From: Clostridia bacterium
GTDB lineage: Bacteria; Bacillota; Clostridia; Christensenellales; UBA1242
Reading direction: 5' to 3'
Length of the DNA: 5,640 nt
Assembly (NCBI GenBank): GCA_017537515.1
Contig: JAFYKO010000061.1
Span: 1 to 5,640 of the forward strand
Shown here: piece by piece, positions 1 through 5,588 of the stretch
How positions within the stretch are numbered: position 1 is the first letter of the stretch
Layout: the number at the start of each line of letters is the position of its first letter
Program-made: the position numbers and the translations under genes
The notes under the pieces: model-generated
Databases searched by the model: none
Told to the model about the DNA's origin: nothing
Seen by the model: only the letters and a program-made list of their open reading frames with translations

Positions 1-1077
1 ACAACCATACCAAGTGCAGATTTAAGATACTACTCAAATGATTATTTAGGAAATACTGGCATAGCCCCAGAAAACAAAGAATTAACTGAGGATACCACTC
101 TTCACGCTCGCTGGTTGCCGTTTACAGTAGGTTCTTATGTAGATGCAACTAACGGAACGCTTGGAAATTTGGTTGAGGGAACAACAAACGTGCATTACCC
201 AGCATTTGCAGGGTATAAATATATACAATTTAAAGATGCTGCAGCATATAATGGTTATCCACTTCGTTGGATGATAATTGGAGCAGGTGAAAACAAGAAC
301 TCAGCATTGGCTGGAGCGGATATAAGCCAAATAACTTCATACGCATTTGATGGTAATGTAAATGGTAAAGAAGGCAACAATAAAGAACTAGGTGCCGGCC
401 AAGTTCTTGTATTAAGTGAACAAGTATTAAGACAAAATTCTTTTCATTCATCTTCAGGTGTATGGGAAGTTAGTATTGTACGCGATGTACTAAATGGAGA
501 TTTTATAACAGATACTAATAGCAATTTAAATGATTATATAGGAACATATATAGTCCAACCAAACAAAAAATTAAATACGGCATACACTAGTGGTTCAGCA
601 GTAGTAAATTCTATAGATACAACCGCAACCAATGGCGGGAGTTCATATATATTTCTTTTGGGAAGTAGATTTGGGGGTCTTGTAGGCGATGGAAACACAG
701 CAAGCATAAACGCAGAGATAGGTAAAGAGTCATCAGTGGCGGCAGCCACTAAAGAAATGTATTATGTACAAAATTTTGTAGTGGAAGATTATTTAGGAAC
801 GCAGGATGTAGCTGCAGAAAATGTAACAGAAGTTACAAAGACAATAGACGGGGTAGAATACATATACTCAGGAGGCGGAGATTATATTCGAGGCACAGGC
901 ACAGCTCCAAAGCTGGCATCGTTTACAGGAGTAATCCCATCTTATTGGTGGCTCCGCTCCGGGTATTGTTATGACCGCGAGGGTGAGTACGTTGTCAACC
1001 ACGGTGGCTTCGTCGAATACAAATATGCGGACAAAATCCTCGGCGTCCGTCCGAGTTTTGTGTTGAATTTAGCATAG
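1..1077 (+). CDS. Surface-type protein with InlB/Flg_new-like repeat and C-terminal DUF6273-like domain (5' partial)
   Basis: The frame is open from base 1, so the gene begins upstream; 358 residues and a TAG stop are visible. The TTG at 115 is an internal Leu codon, not a start. Residues ~10-38 end in TTLHARW, the typical end of an InlB B-repeat/Flg_new (Listeria-Bacteroides) unit, usually found in tandem on secreted proteins. The rest resembles the DUF6273 family: RWMII (89-93), VLVLSEQVL (135-143), WEVSIVRDVLNGDF (155-168), WWLRS (316-320) and GVRPSFVLNL near the end. No LPxTG motif or C-terminal membrane helix is present, so export and anchoring signals must be in the missing N-terminal part. 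Function is unknown; adhesion or ligand binding at the cell surface is inferred. The body uses A/T-ending codons, but the last ~35 codons are GC-rich, suggesting a separately evolving 3' cassette. Confident in the frame and family resemblance, not in function. Confidence 0.85.
   Translation, partial: TTIPSADLRYYSNDYLGNTGIAPENKELTEDTTLHARWLPFTVGSYVDATNGTLGNLVEGTTNVHYPAFAGYKYIQFKDAAAYNGYPLRWMIIGAGENKNSALAGADISQITSYAFDGNVNGKEGNNKELGAGQVLVLSEQVLRQNSFHSSSGVWEVSIVRDVLNGDFITDTNSNLNDYIGTYIVQPNKKLNTAYTSGSAVVNSIDTTATNGGSSYIFLLGSRFGGLVGDGNTASINAEIGKESSVAAATKEMYYVQNFVVEDYLGTQDVAAENVTEVTKTIDGVEYIYSGGGDYIRGTGTAPKLASFTGVIPSYWWLRSGYCYDREGEYVVNHGGFVEYKYADKILGVRPSFVLNLA
946..1053 (+). other. GC-rich variable-repeat-like 3' cassette (WWLRS to GVRP)
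   Basis: By hand count, roughly 56% of the bases from the second Trp codon to GVRP are G or C, against a clearly AT-rich body. Codon choice flips from A/T-ending to CTC, CGC, GTC, GGC and CCG. Fixed ends (WWLRS and GVRP) flank about 24 residues rich in Tyr, Asp, Asn, Glu and Gly, and most codons there end in C or T. A template of AAC/AAT codons with mutated adenines would give this pattern, as in DGR variable repeats. No template repeat or reverse transcriptase lies in this window, so the DGR reading is inference. Gene conversion among paralogous surface genes is the main alternative. Confidence 0.4.
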
Positions 1078-1118
1078 GCCGACATTGTGAGAATAAAAAA
1101 ATTTGTTTAACTAGCACC

Positions 1119-1149
1119 AACCACCCCCGCATTTTGCGGGAGTGGTTTT
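1119..1149 (+). terminator. Terminator of the surface protein gene
   Basis: AACCAC-C-CCCGC pairs with GCGGG-A-GTGGTT around a 5-nt loop (ATTTT), with one C/A mismatch inside a 12-position stem. A short T-run (TTTT, then ATA) follows. It lies about 40 nt after the TAG stop. The T tract is short, so termination may be partial. Confidence 0.7.
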
Positions 1150-1152
1150 ATA

Positions 1153-1204
1153 AGTGGCGGAGTGGGTGATGCGGGCCGGAGGCCCTGCACATCCGCCCGC
1201 CACT
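1153..1204. repeat. GC-rich imperfect inverted repeat in the intergenic gap
   Basis: AGTGGCGG (1153-1160) is the exact reverse complement of CCGCCACT (1197-1204). An inner stem GGGCC-GGA-GGCCC (1173-1185) sits at the centre, with weaker pairing between. It could fold into a ~52-nt cruciform or RNA stem-loop. Its base composition is far richer in G+C than the flanking genes. It has no T tract of its own and no recognised RNA family. It may be a dispersed intergenic repeat, a remnant of a mobile element or a structured RNA; the window cannot decide. Confidence 0.5.
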
Positions 1205-1234
1205 GGCTAGGGCTTGCATTCAGCAATTAAGAAG

Positions 1235-1297
1235 CGTCAGCTCACTGGAATGGTGGCACTGCCAACCGTCAGCTCACTGGAATGTGACACTGCCACC
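1235..1297. repeat. Two-copy tandem repeat, unit about 32 bp
   Basis: The 18-mer CGTCAGCTCACTGGAATG occurs at 1235-1252 and again at 1267-1284. The following segment, which ends in CACTGCCA, is also shared with one deletion and one substitution. The copies abut, with a 32-bp period, and end just before the -35 box at 1311. There are only two copies and no spacers, so this is not a CRISPR array. It could be a minisatellite, the edge of an inserted element, or a pair of protein-binding sites upstream of the promoter. Confidence 0.75.
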
Positions 1298-1310
1298 TTC
1301 AGACACCCTA

Positions 1311-1338
1311 TTGACAAATTTTTTAGATGTGGTATAAT
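1311..1338 (+). promoter_or_regulatory. Sigma-70/SigA-type promoter of the metalloprotease-like gene
   Basis: A perfect -35 (TTGACA, 1311-1316), a 16-bp spacer and a perfect -10 (TATAAT, 1333-1338) preceded by TGTGG. The expected transcription start, about 7 nt after the -10, falls at about 1345, on the A of the ATG. No Shine-Dalgarno fits between promoter and ATG, so the transcript is predicted to be leaderless. Confidence 0.88.
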
Positions 1339-1344
1339 ACGCTT

Positions 1345-3015
1345 ATGGAAACAAAAAAGAAGTTTTCTTGCAAGAAGAAAATAAACGAGACTCAAAAATA
1401 TGATTATGAAGCGTTTTTGAAACACCTCAACCGAGTTACTTTGGACAAGGTTGTTAAGTCATATATTATATTTTATTACGAAAGTCTTGCGGAGCAGGAT
1501 ATTGTCCTCAAAAGGTCTGATTTTGATTCTATCACTTTAAAAGAAGAAGGCAAGACCGACCAAAAAATTGAACAAGAAGCTGTACAGGTCTTATTCAAGG
1601 ATAAAGACGAGATAAGGGCAGAAGAGGCGTTTGCGTATAACTTTATACATCATCTTAAAAAGATAAAGAAGTTTGCATTCAAAAATATTGTGGATGTTGT
1701 TGATTGTGTGGAACAACTAAAAGACGACATATTAAACAACGAAAGGTTTGATGGTACGTTTGTTGAAAAGCTTCGCAGAGATTATGAAAAAGATAGTTTG
1801 ACAGACAAGTTTTGTATATTCTTGGAAAAATATTTGCCTAGGCTTTTGCCACAACAAAACTTGTGGACTGCGTGGTATGACCCTTTGGATAAAAGGATAT
1901 CTATTCCGTCAAATTTAAGGGTGAAATATATTGAAAATGGAAGGTATTTTCAAGATTATCTCTCAATGCTGGATATTACACTCCTACACGAAATAGCACA
2001 CGTGCATGCGTTAAAAAGTTTTCCAAAATTGTTTAATCTTATTGGAGTTGTAGTGTCTCCATATTATAGATATGACGGGAAAGACCAAGATTACGTAACC
2101 AATCTGCTTGACGACAATTCTATTGAGGCTTCTCAAAAAAGAAGTTTTGTGGAAAGTTCGGTATTGGTGGATATTGATGAAGGCTCACTAGCGTTGGACG
2201 AGACATTAAACGAGGTTTATTGTGGATTGGTGCGTAGAAACTGTTACTTTATTAAAAATGAGCAAATTTTTAGTGAAAAGTATTATATGAAAAACCTTTG
2301 TGTCAATGTTTATGAGACGAAAGAACGTCAGTTTTCTGCGGTAAGTCCGTATTATCTTCATTCCGACATTCCGGCAATGCTTCACACTGTTTTTCCAGAT
2401 ATTTCAGTGCTTGATATGAGGAATAAAACTCTTAAACTTAAAAAAGCACTTAATAGCCTCAATCTCTCCTCAAATATTCGTGAAGGGCTTGAAGGGATTT
2501 TGAGAGAACAAGGCTGTGAAACAAGAGGTGTGGATGCTTCAAATGTAAGAATTTATACAACCTTTCAAGGCGAGCGTGATACCCTAACCGCAGAAGAACT
2601 TGAAGAACTTAAAAGACGAGGCATTGACGAGAATTTCAAACTTTCAAACGCAGAACTTTTCTATCTTGCGATAGGTGTTAGCGACAGTTATTTCCAACAA
2701 GATTTGGAAGAACCAGACAACAATGATACTTTTGAAATAAAGGCTTCATTGCAAGCTTGTTTAATCAACGGACACAAAAACAACCTATTAAAACAGATGT
2801 CGCAAAAGAGTTTTTATTCTAAGAAAAATCTCGAAGAGGTTTATAAAAATCTATTAATGATGGACCTTTGCACTATTAAATCTAAAAGCGATATGAAGAC
2901 TGTATCAGAACTTGAATTTGAAAACCTCTTACAAGAAACGGGGTTAAAAAAGCATTATAGTAAATATTGTTTCAACCTAAAACACGACCTCACGCATCGA
3001 CCTTTGGAGTTGTAA
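1345..3015 (+). CDS. HExxH metalloprotease-like protein of unknown function
   Basis: 556 aa starting METKKKFSCKKK. The ATG at 1345 is preferred over an in-frame ATG at 1327, which would lie upstream of the -10 box and so outside the transcript. Residues 214-222 read LHEIAHVHA, a zinc-metalloprotease HExxH motif (His215, Glu216, His219) in a helix-like setting. About 66 residues on, LDETLNEVYCG (284-294) offers glutamates that could be the third zinc ligand, as in gluzincins. The N-terminal 150 residues are highly charged and probably helical. The C-terminal third (about 370-556) is also helix- and charge-rich, without a domain I recognise. No signal peptide or membrane segment is seen, so a cytoplasmic protein is likely. 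It has its own promoter and terminator. No neighbour reveals a substrate; peptidase activity is inferred from the motif alone. Confidence 0.85.
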   Translation: METKKKFSCKKKINETQKYDYEAFLKHLNRVTLDKVVKSYIIFYYESLAEQDIVLKRSDFDSITLKEEGKTDQKIEQEAVQVLFKDKDEIRAEEAFAYNFIHHLKKIKKFAFKNIVDVVDCVEQLKDDILNNERFDGTFVEKLRRDYEKDSLTDKFCIFLEKYLPRLLPQQNLWTAWYDPLDKRISIPSNLRVKYIENGRYFQDYLSMLDITLLHEIAHVHALKSFPKLFNLIGVVVSPYYRYDGKDQDYVTNLLDDNSIEASQKRSFVESSVLVDIDEGSLALDETLNEVYCGLVRRNCYFIKNEQIFSEKYYMKNLCVNVYETKERQFSAVSPYYLHSDIPAMLHTVFPDISVLDMRNKTLKLKKALNSLNLSSNIREGLEGILREQGCETRGVDASNVRIYTTFQGERDTLTAEELEELKRRGIDENFKLSNAELFYLAIGVSDSYFQQDLEEPDNNDTFEIKASLQACLINGHKNNLLKQMSQKSFYSKKNLEEVYKNLLMMDLCTIKSKSDMKTVSELEFENLLQETGLKKHYSKYCFNLKHDLTHRPLEL

Positions 3016-3031
3016 CAAAACTTAAAAAAGC

Positions 3032-3060
3032 AAAAAGGCAATTTTGATTGCTTTTTTTCT
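3032..3060 (+). terminator. Terminator of the metalloprotease-like gene
   Basis: AAAAAGGCAA (3032-3041) pairs with TTGCTTTTTT (3048-3057), including one G-U pair, around a 6-nt loop (TTTTGA). The 3' arm merges into a T-rich tail. It begins 17 nt after the TAA stop. Its 3' arm contains the -35 box of the dnaX promoter. Confidence 0.75.
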
Positions 3061-3076
3061 TTCGATGGGTTATAAT
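3048..3076 (+). promoter_or_regulatory. dnaX operon promoter
   Basis: -35 TTGCTT (3048-3053), a 17-bp spacer and a consensus -10 TATAAT (3071-3076). The predicted transcription start coincides with the dnaX ATG at 3083, leaving no room for a ribosome binding site. The -35 lies in the 3' arm of the upstream gene's terminator. Confidence 0.82.
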
Positions 3077-3082
3077 AGAAGT

Positions 3083-4180
3083 ATGATTTATCAAGCATTA
3101 TATAGAAAATATAGGCCAAGAACATTTGAGGGCATTATAGGGCAAGACCACATTACCCAAACTCTTGCAAACCAAGTCAAGGCTGGAAAGTTTGTACACG
3201 CTTATTTGTTTTGTGGCAGTCGAGGTACAGGAAAAACCTCAACAGCAAAAATTTTTGCTCACGCCATAAACTGTACAAACAACCAAAATGGTTCCCCTTG
3301 TGGCAAATGTGAACTTTGCAGTAATGATACCGGGGATATGGATATTGTGGAAATCGACGCTGCTTCAAACAACAGGGTTGACGAAATTCGAGACCTTAAA
3401 GAAAGTGTTAAGTTCGCACCGCTTTATGGGAAATACAAGATTTACATTATTGATGAAGTGCATATGCTTACGGACAGTGCCTACAATGCACTTTTGAAAA
3501 CTTTGGAGGAGCCACCAGCACACGTTGTATTTATTCTCGCTACAACCGAGCCACACAAACTTCCAGCAACCATTCTTTCTCGTTGTGTTAGATTTGACTT
3601 CAACCTTGTTTCAGTTGAAAAACTCACAAAACATCTTGAAGAAATTTTTAAAAAAGAGGGCATAAAGTCAGAGCCTGAGGCAACGAAAGTTATTGCAGGG
3701 GCGGGAGAAGGTAGTGTGAGGGATACATTGTCTATCGCAGACAGCGTGAGTGCTTATTGTGGAAATAACATTACTCTTGAAAAAGTCCTTGAGATTTTAA
3801 GTTTAAACGATTCTCAAACTTATATCGACATCACAAACGCTTTGTTTGCGAAGGACCTCGGTGCGTGTCTTGAAATTATTGAAAAATCATATCTTGCAGG
3901 CAAAAATATGAGCGTATTCACAAAAGATTTGTCTGTGCATTTTAGGGATTTGCTGGTTATTAAGACCTGCTCAGAGCCAAACAAAATATTAAATCTTCCA
4001 AAAGAGATTTTCGAAAAATATGAGGCCCAGGCAAAAGAACTAGAAGCAAAAGACTTGATGACCGCAATGAAGGTTTTTGGAGGTATTGAATCAGAACTTA
4101 AATACGCCCTTTCTCCAAAAATCCTTGTTGAAACAGCTATCGTCAGCATTATCGCTGGTGAAGACTTAAAAAAAAACTGA
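3083..4180 (+). CDS. dnaX: DNA polymerase III clamp-loader subunit DnaX, gamma-length product (frame 0)
   Basis: DnaX is the ATPase motor of the clamp loader that places the sliding clamp on primed DNA. Frame 0 gives 365 aa. The start at 3083 yields the family's usual N-terminus (MIYQALYRKYRP); a frame extension to TTG 3044 lies in the terminator and promoter. Visible motifs: Walker A GSRGTGKT (45-52), zinc-module cysteines at 64, 73, 76 and 79, Walker B IIDEVH (122-127), ATTEPHK (153-159), the SRC motif (166-168) and sensor-2 GSVRDTLS (210-217). Residues ~230-360 fit the oligomerisation domain (domain III). The frame stops at TGA 4178-4180, immediately after nine As, so this product lacks the C-terminal domain. 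That domain continues in the -1 frame to 4530, giving a 482-aa tau form. dnaX heads an operon with ybaB and recR. Confidence 0.96.
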   Translation: MIYQALYRKYRPRTFEGIIGQDHITQTLANQVKAGKFVHAYLFCGSRGTGKTSTAKIFAHAINCTNNQNGSPCGKCELCSNDTGDMDIVEIDAASNNRVDEIRDLKESVKFAPLYGKYKIYIIDEVHMLTDSAYNALLKTLEEPPAHVVFILATTEPHKLPATILSRCVRFDFNLVSVEKLTKHLEEIFKKEGIKSEPEATKVIAGAGEGSVRDTLSIADSVSAYCGNNITLEKVLEILSLNDSQTYIDITNALFAKDLGACLEIIEKSYLAGKNMSVFTKDLSVHFRDLLVIKTCSEPNKILNLPKEIFEKYEAQAKELEAKDLMTAMKVFGGIESELKYALSPKILVETAIVSIIAGEDLKKN

Positions 4181-4244
4181 AGATAACAAAACCAACCTCT
4201 AGCGAAGGCCAGAATGTACGCTCCATTTGGGGTAAGGTTATCTT
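4157..4244 (+). promoter_or_regulatory. Programmed -1 frameshift signal of dnaX
   Basis: A run of nine As (4168-4176) follows TT. In frame 0 it reads TTA AAA AAA AAC TGA. It contains two overlapping slippery heptamers, A-AAA-AAA (4168-4174) and A-AAA-AAC (4171-4177). An SD-like GGTGA (4157-4161) lies upstream. Downstream, AAGATAAC (4180-4187) is exactly complementary to GTTATCTT (4237-4244), with smaller inner pairings CCAA/TTGG and AGCG/CGCT. The stem starts 5 nt after the first heptamer. SD-like element, slip site and stem match the plan of the E. coli dnaX signal. The A-run could also cause transcriptional slippage, as known for Thermus dnaX. Confidence 0.88.
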
Positions 4245-4530
4245 ATACTTAAAGACAAAAAAATATATAACTCTTCAAATTGCTTGTGGCGATATTTTAA
4301 ATGTAGAAATTGTTGGAAAACATTTTGTTATTAACACAGAAGACCAAATGGTTTATAGCACTATTACTTCGCCCAACAACTTAGAGGCTCTGAAAGATGC
4401 TTTTAAGTGGCAGGGGCTTGAGTTTGAAATAATCGTCAATAGACTGCTAAGAAAAAACGAACAGCAAGCAAAAGATTTTGAAAAATTAAAAATATTAGGA
4501 ATTGAATTTAAAAAGGAAGGTGAATTATGA
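4177..4530 (+). CDS. dnaX: DnaX tau-specific C-terminal domain, read after -1 frameshift
   Basis: This is not a separate gene. From the slip site the -1 frame is open for 117 sense codons to TGA 4528-4530. The peptide begins LKITKPTSSEGQNV and continues SIWGKVILYLKTKK, VEIVGKHFVI and a helical, charged tail ending KKEGEL. The pattern Trp-x-x-h-h-x-h-h-Lys, then beta strands, then a helix, is that expected of the C-terminal domain of Firmicutes DnaX. A short ATG reading at 4348 would cut the domain in half and has no ribosome binding site. Fused to frame 0 it gives a 482-aa tau, somewhat short for the family. In other bacteria tau-type tails contact the replicase and helicase; that role here is inferred. 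Its stop overlaps the ybaB start (ATGA), so tau translation can couple to ybaB. Confidence 0.88.
   Translation: MKITKPTSSEGQNVRSIWGKVILYLKTKKYITLQIACGDILNVEIVGKHFVINTEDQMVYSTITSPNNLEALKDAFKWQGLEFEIIVNRLLRKNEQQAKDFEKLKILGIEFKKEGEL
4515..4523 (+). promoter_or_regulatory. ybaB ribosome binding site
   Basis: GGAAGGTGA directly precedes the ATG at 4527 and contains two overlapping SD-like cores (GGA and AGGTGA). It shows that this organism has SD-dependent initiation inside operons, in contrast to the SD-free starts at 1345 and 3083. Confidence 0.75.
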
Positions 4531-4859
4531 ACAATTTTAGAGGCGGATTTGGAGGATTTGGCGGTGCCAATCTTGGACAATTAATGAAACAAGCACAAAA
4601 AATACAGGCAGATATGGAGGCAAAAAAACAAGAACTTTTTGCAACAGAATTTAAGGCTACTGCTGGTGGCGGAATGGTTGAGGTTTTAATGATGGGCAAT
4701 AGGACCCTTAAAAGCATTAAATTTAAACCAGAGATTATTGACCCAGACGATGCTGAAATGCTTGAAGATTTGGTTGTTGCGGCAATCAACGACGCACTTT
4801 CTCAAATTGCAAAAAAAGAGGCTGAGGGGATGCCTTCAATGCCAGGTATGGGGCTATGA
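4527..4859 (+). CDS. ybaB: YbaB/EbfC family nucleoid-associated protein
   Basis: 110 aa, the usual size. YbaB proteins are small dimeric DNA-binding proteins, regularly encoded between dnaX and recR. A Gly/Phe-rich N-terminus (FRGGFGGFGGAN) leads to the family's first helix with LMKQAQKIQADME (19-31). Next come a strand region with ATAGGGMVEV (44-53) and MMGNRTLKSIKF, then PEIIDPDDAEMLEDLV (69-84) and AAINDAL, the canonical conserved block. The C-terminus ends in a Met/Gly/Pro tail (GMPSMPGMGL). The start overlaps the dnaX tau stop (ATGA) and the stop overlaps the recR start, so all three are probably translationally coupled. Family assignment is firm; the in vivo role of YbaB (nucleoid organisation, possible help to RecR) is known only loosely in other bacteria. 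Confidence 0.96.
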   Translation: MNNFRGGFGGFGGANLGQLMKQAQKIQADMEAKKQELFATEFKATAGGGMVEVLMMGNRTLKSIKFKPEIIDPDDAEMLEDLVVAAINDALSQIAKKEAEGMPSMPGMGL

Positions 4860-5440
4860 ACCAACCTCTTGAAAACCTCGTAAACAAATTTAGAAGTCTC
4901 CCAGGCGTAGGGCTTAAAACAGCCCAAAGGTACGCCTATTTTGTCATTAACGGAACAACAGAGGGGGCAAAAGACTTTGCAAATGCAATTCTTGACGCAA
5001 AAGAAAAAATACACTTCTGCCAAGAATGCGGAAACTATACAGACAAAGAACTTTGTGAAATTTGTGATAAAAGAAAGGCGGATATTATCTGCGTTGTTGC
5101 GGAGGCAAAAGACATCCCCGTTCTTGAAAAAGTGAAGAATTTCAGCGGGGTTTATCATGTTTTGGGTGGAACAATAAGCCCACTCGATGGACGTGGACCA
5201 AATGATTTAAAAATAAAAGAACTTCTTGCAAGAATTGAAAAGCACAATACTCAGGAAGTTATTATGGCAACAAACCCCGATGTCGAAGGCGATGCAACAG
5301 CGATGTATATTGCAAGACTTCTTCGACCTCTTGGTGTTAAGATAACTCGCATAGCACAAGGGATTTCTATGGGTAGTGATATTGAATACGCTGACGAAAT
5401 GACCCTCACACGAGCTCTTGAAAGCAGAAGGGAGATTTAA
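4856..5440 (+). CDS. recR: Recombination protein RecR
   Basis: 194 aa, close to the usual ~200. RecR forms a ring-shaped DNA clamp that, with RecO and RecF, loads RecA at gaps in single-stranded DNA. The N-terminal helix-hairpin-helix has LPGVGLKTAQRYA (15-27). A four-cysteine zinc finger follows (Cys55, Cys58, Cys67, Cys70). The Toprim domain starts at VVAEAKDIPVLEK (80-92) and includes HVLGGTISPLDGRGPNDL (101-118) and ATNPDVEGDATAMYIARLL (138-156). The C-terminal part has RIAQGISMGSDIEYADEMTL (165-184), typical of RecR. The ATG at 4856 overlaps the ybaB TGA, with only a weak G-rich SD (around 4844-4853) inside ybaB, so translational coupling is likely. It is the last gene of the operon, followed by a terminator. 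Confidence 0.97.
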   Translation: MNQPLENLVNKFRSLPGVGLKTAQRYAYFVINGTTEGAKDFANAILDAKEKIHFCQECGNYTDKELCEICDKRKADIICVVAEAKDIPVLEKVKNFSGVYHVLGGTISPLDGRGPNDLKIKELLARIEKHNTQEVIMATNPDVEGDATAMYIARLLRPLGVKITRIAQGISMGSDIEYADEMTLTRALESRREI

Positions 5441-5456
5441 GATTTTTAAGTATATT

Positions 5457-5487
5457 AAAGCAAGGATTGGCCCTTGTTTTTTGTTTT
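5457..5487 (+). terminator. Terminator of the dnaX-ybaB-recR operon
   Basis: AAAGCAAGG (5457-5465) pairs with CCTTGTTTT (5472-5480), including one G-U pair, around a 6-nt loop. A T-rich tail (TTGTTTT) follows. It starts 17 nt after the recR stop. Confidence 0.8.
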
Positions 5488-5522
5488 AAGCCCCTCAAGC
5501 TTGTGCTTGCGTATTGAACCAG

Positions 5523-5567
5523 CAAGGTTGGTTTTAATTTTTTTGAAAAAACCTTGATTTTTATTTT
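5523..5567 (+). terminator. Second hairpin/terminator before the SRP RNA gene
   Basis: CAAGGTT (5523-5529) is the reverse complement of AACCTTG (5550-5556). TTTT (5532-5535) and AAAA (5546-5549) extend the stem past a GG bulge, and ATTTTTATTTT follows. It may be a backup terminator insulating the SRP RNA promoter, whose -35 it overlaps. A smaller alternative hairpin, AACCA/TGGTT (5517-5521 with 5529-5533), competes with it. Confidence 0.5.
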
Positions 5568-5582
5568 ATGTTGTGGTATAAT
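5554..5582 (+). promoter_or_regulatory. Promoter of the SRP RNA gene
   Basis: -35 TTGATT (5554-5559), a 17-bp spacer and a consensus -10 TATAAT (5577-5582) with an extended -10 (TGG just upstream). The predicted transcription start is at about 5589, at the SRP RNA 5' end. The string TGTGGTATAATAC is shared with the promoter at 1329-1340. Confidence 0.85.
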
Positions 5583-5588
5583 ACTTAA

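Noticed and set aside
1235..1297. CRISPR array
   Set aside because: Only two adjoining copies with no spacers and no cas genes.
1327..1347. ATG 1327 as start of the metalloprotease-like gene
   Set aside because: It precedes the -10 box, so it would not be in the transcript; ATG 1345 fits the predicted transcription start.
1237..1425. Small minus-strand frame through the tandem repeat
   Set aside because: It overlaps the promoter and 5' end of the metalloprotease-like gene and has no supporting signals.
1345..3015. DGR reverse transcriptase for the upstream variable cassette
   Set aside because: The protein lacks reverse transcriptase motifs such as YxDD and carries a zinc-protease motif instead.
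3044..3085. TTG start for dnaX at 3044
   Set aside because: It lies inside the terminator and upstream of the promoter -10; the family N-terminus begins at ATG 3083.
3820..4149. 109-codon open frame on the minus strand
   Set aside because: It is a shadow of dnaX, without a ribosome binding site or family features.
4178..4180. TGA read as Trp (mollicute code) to explain the dnaX stop
   Set aside because: Reading through TGA meets TAA two codons later, while the -1 frame gives the expected domain; Trp is encoded by TGG throughout.
4348..4530. Stand-alone 60-aa gene starting at ATG 4348
   Set aside because: The same frame is open back to the dnaX slip site and encodes the DnaX C-terminal domain; there is no ribosome binding site at 4348.
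4802..5158. 118-codon open frame on the minus strand
   Set aside because: It lies antisense to ybaB and recR, both firmly identified, and shows no recognisable domain.
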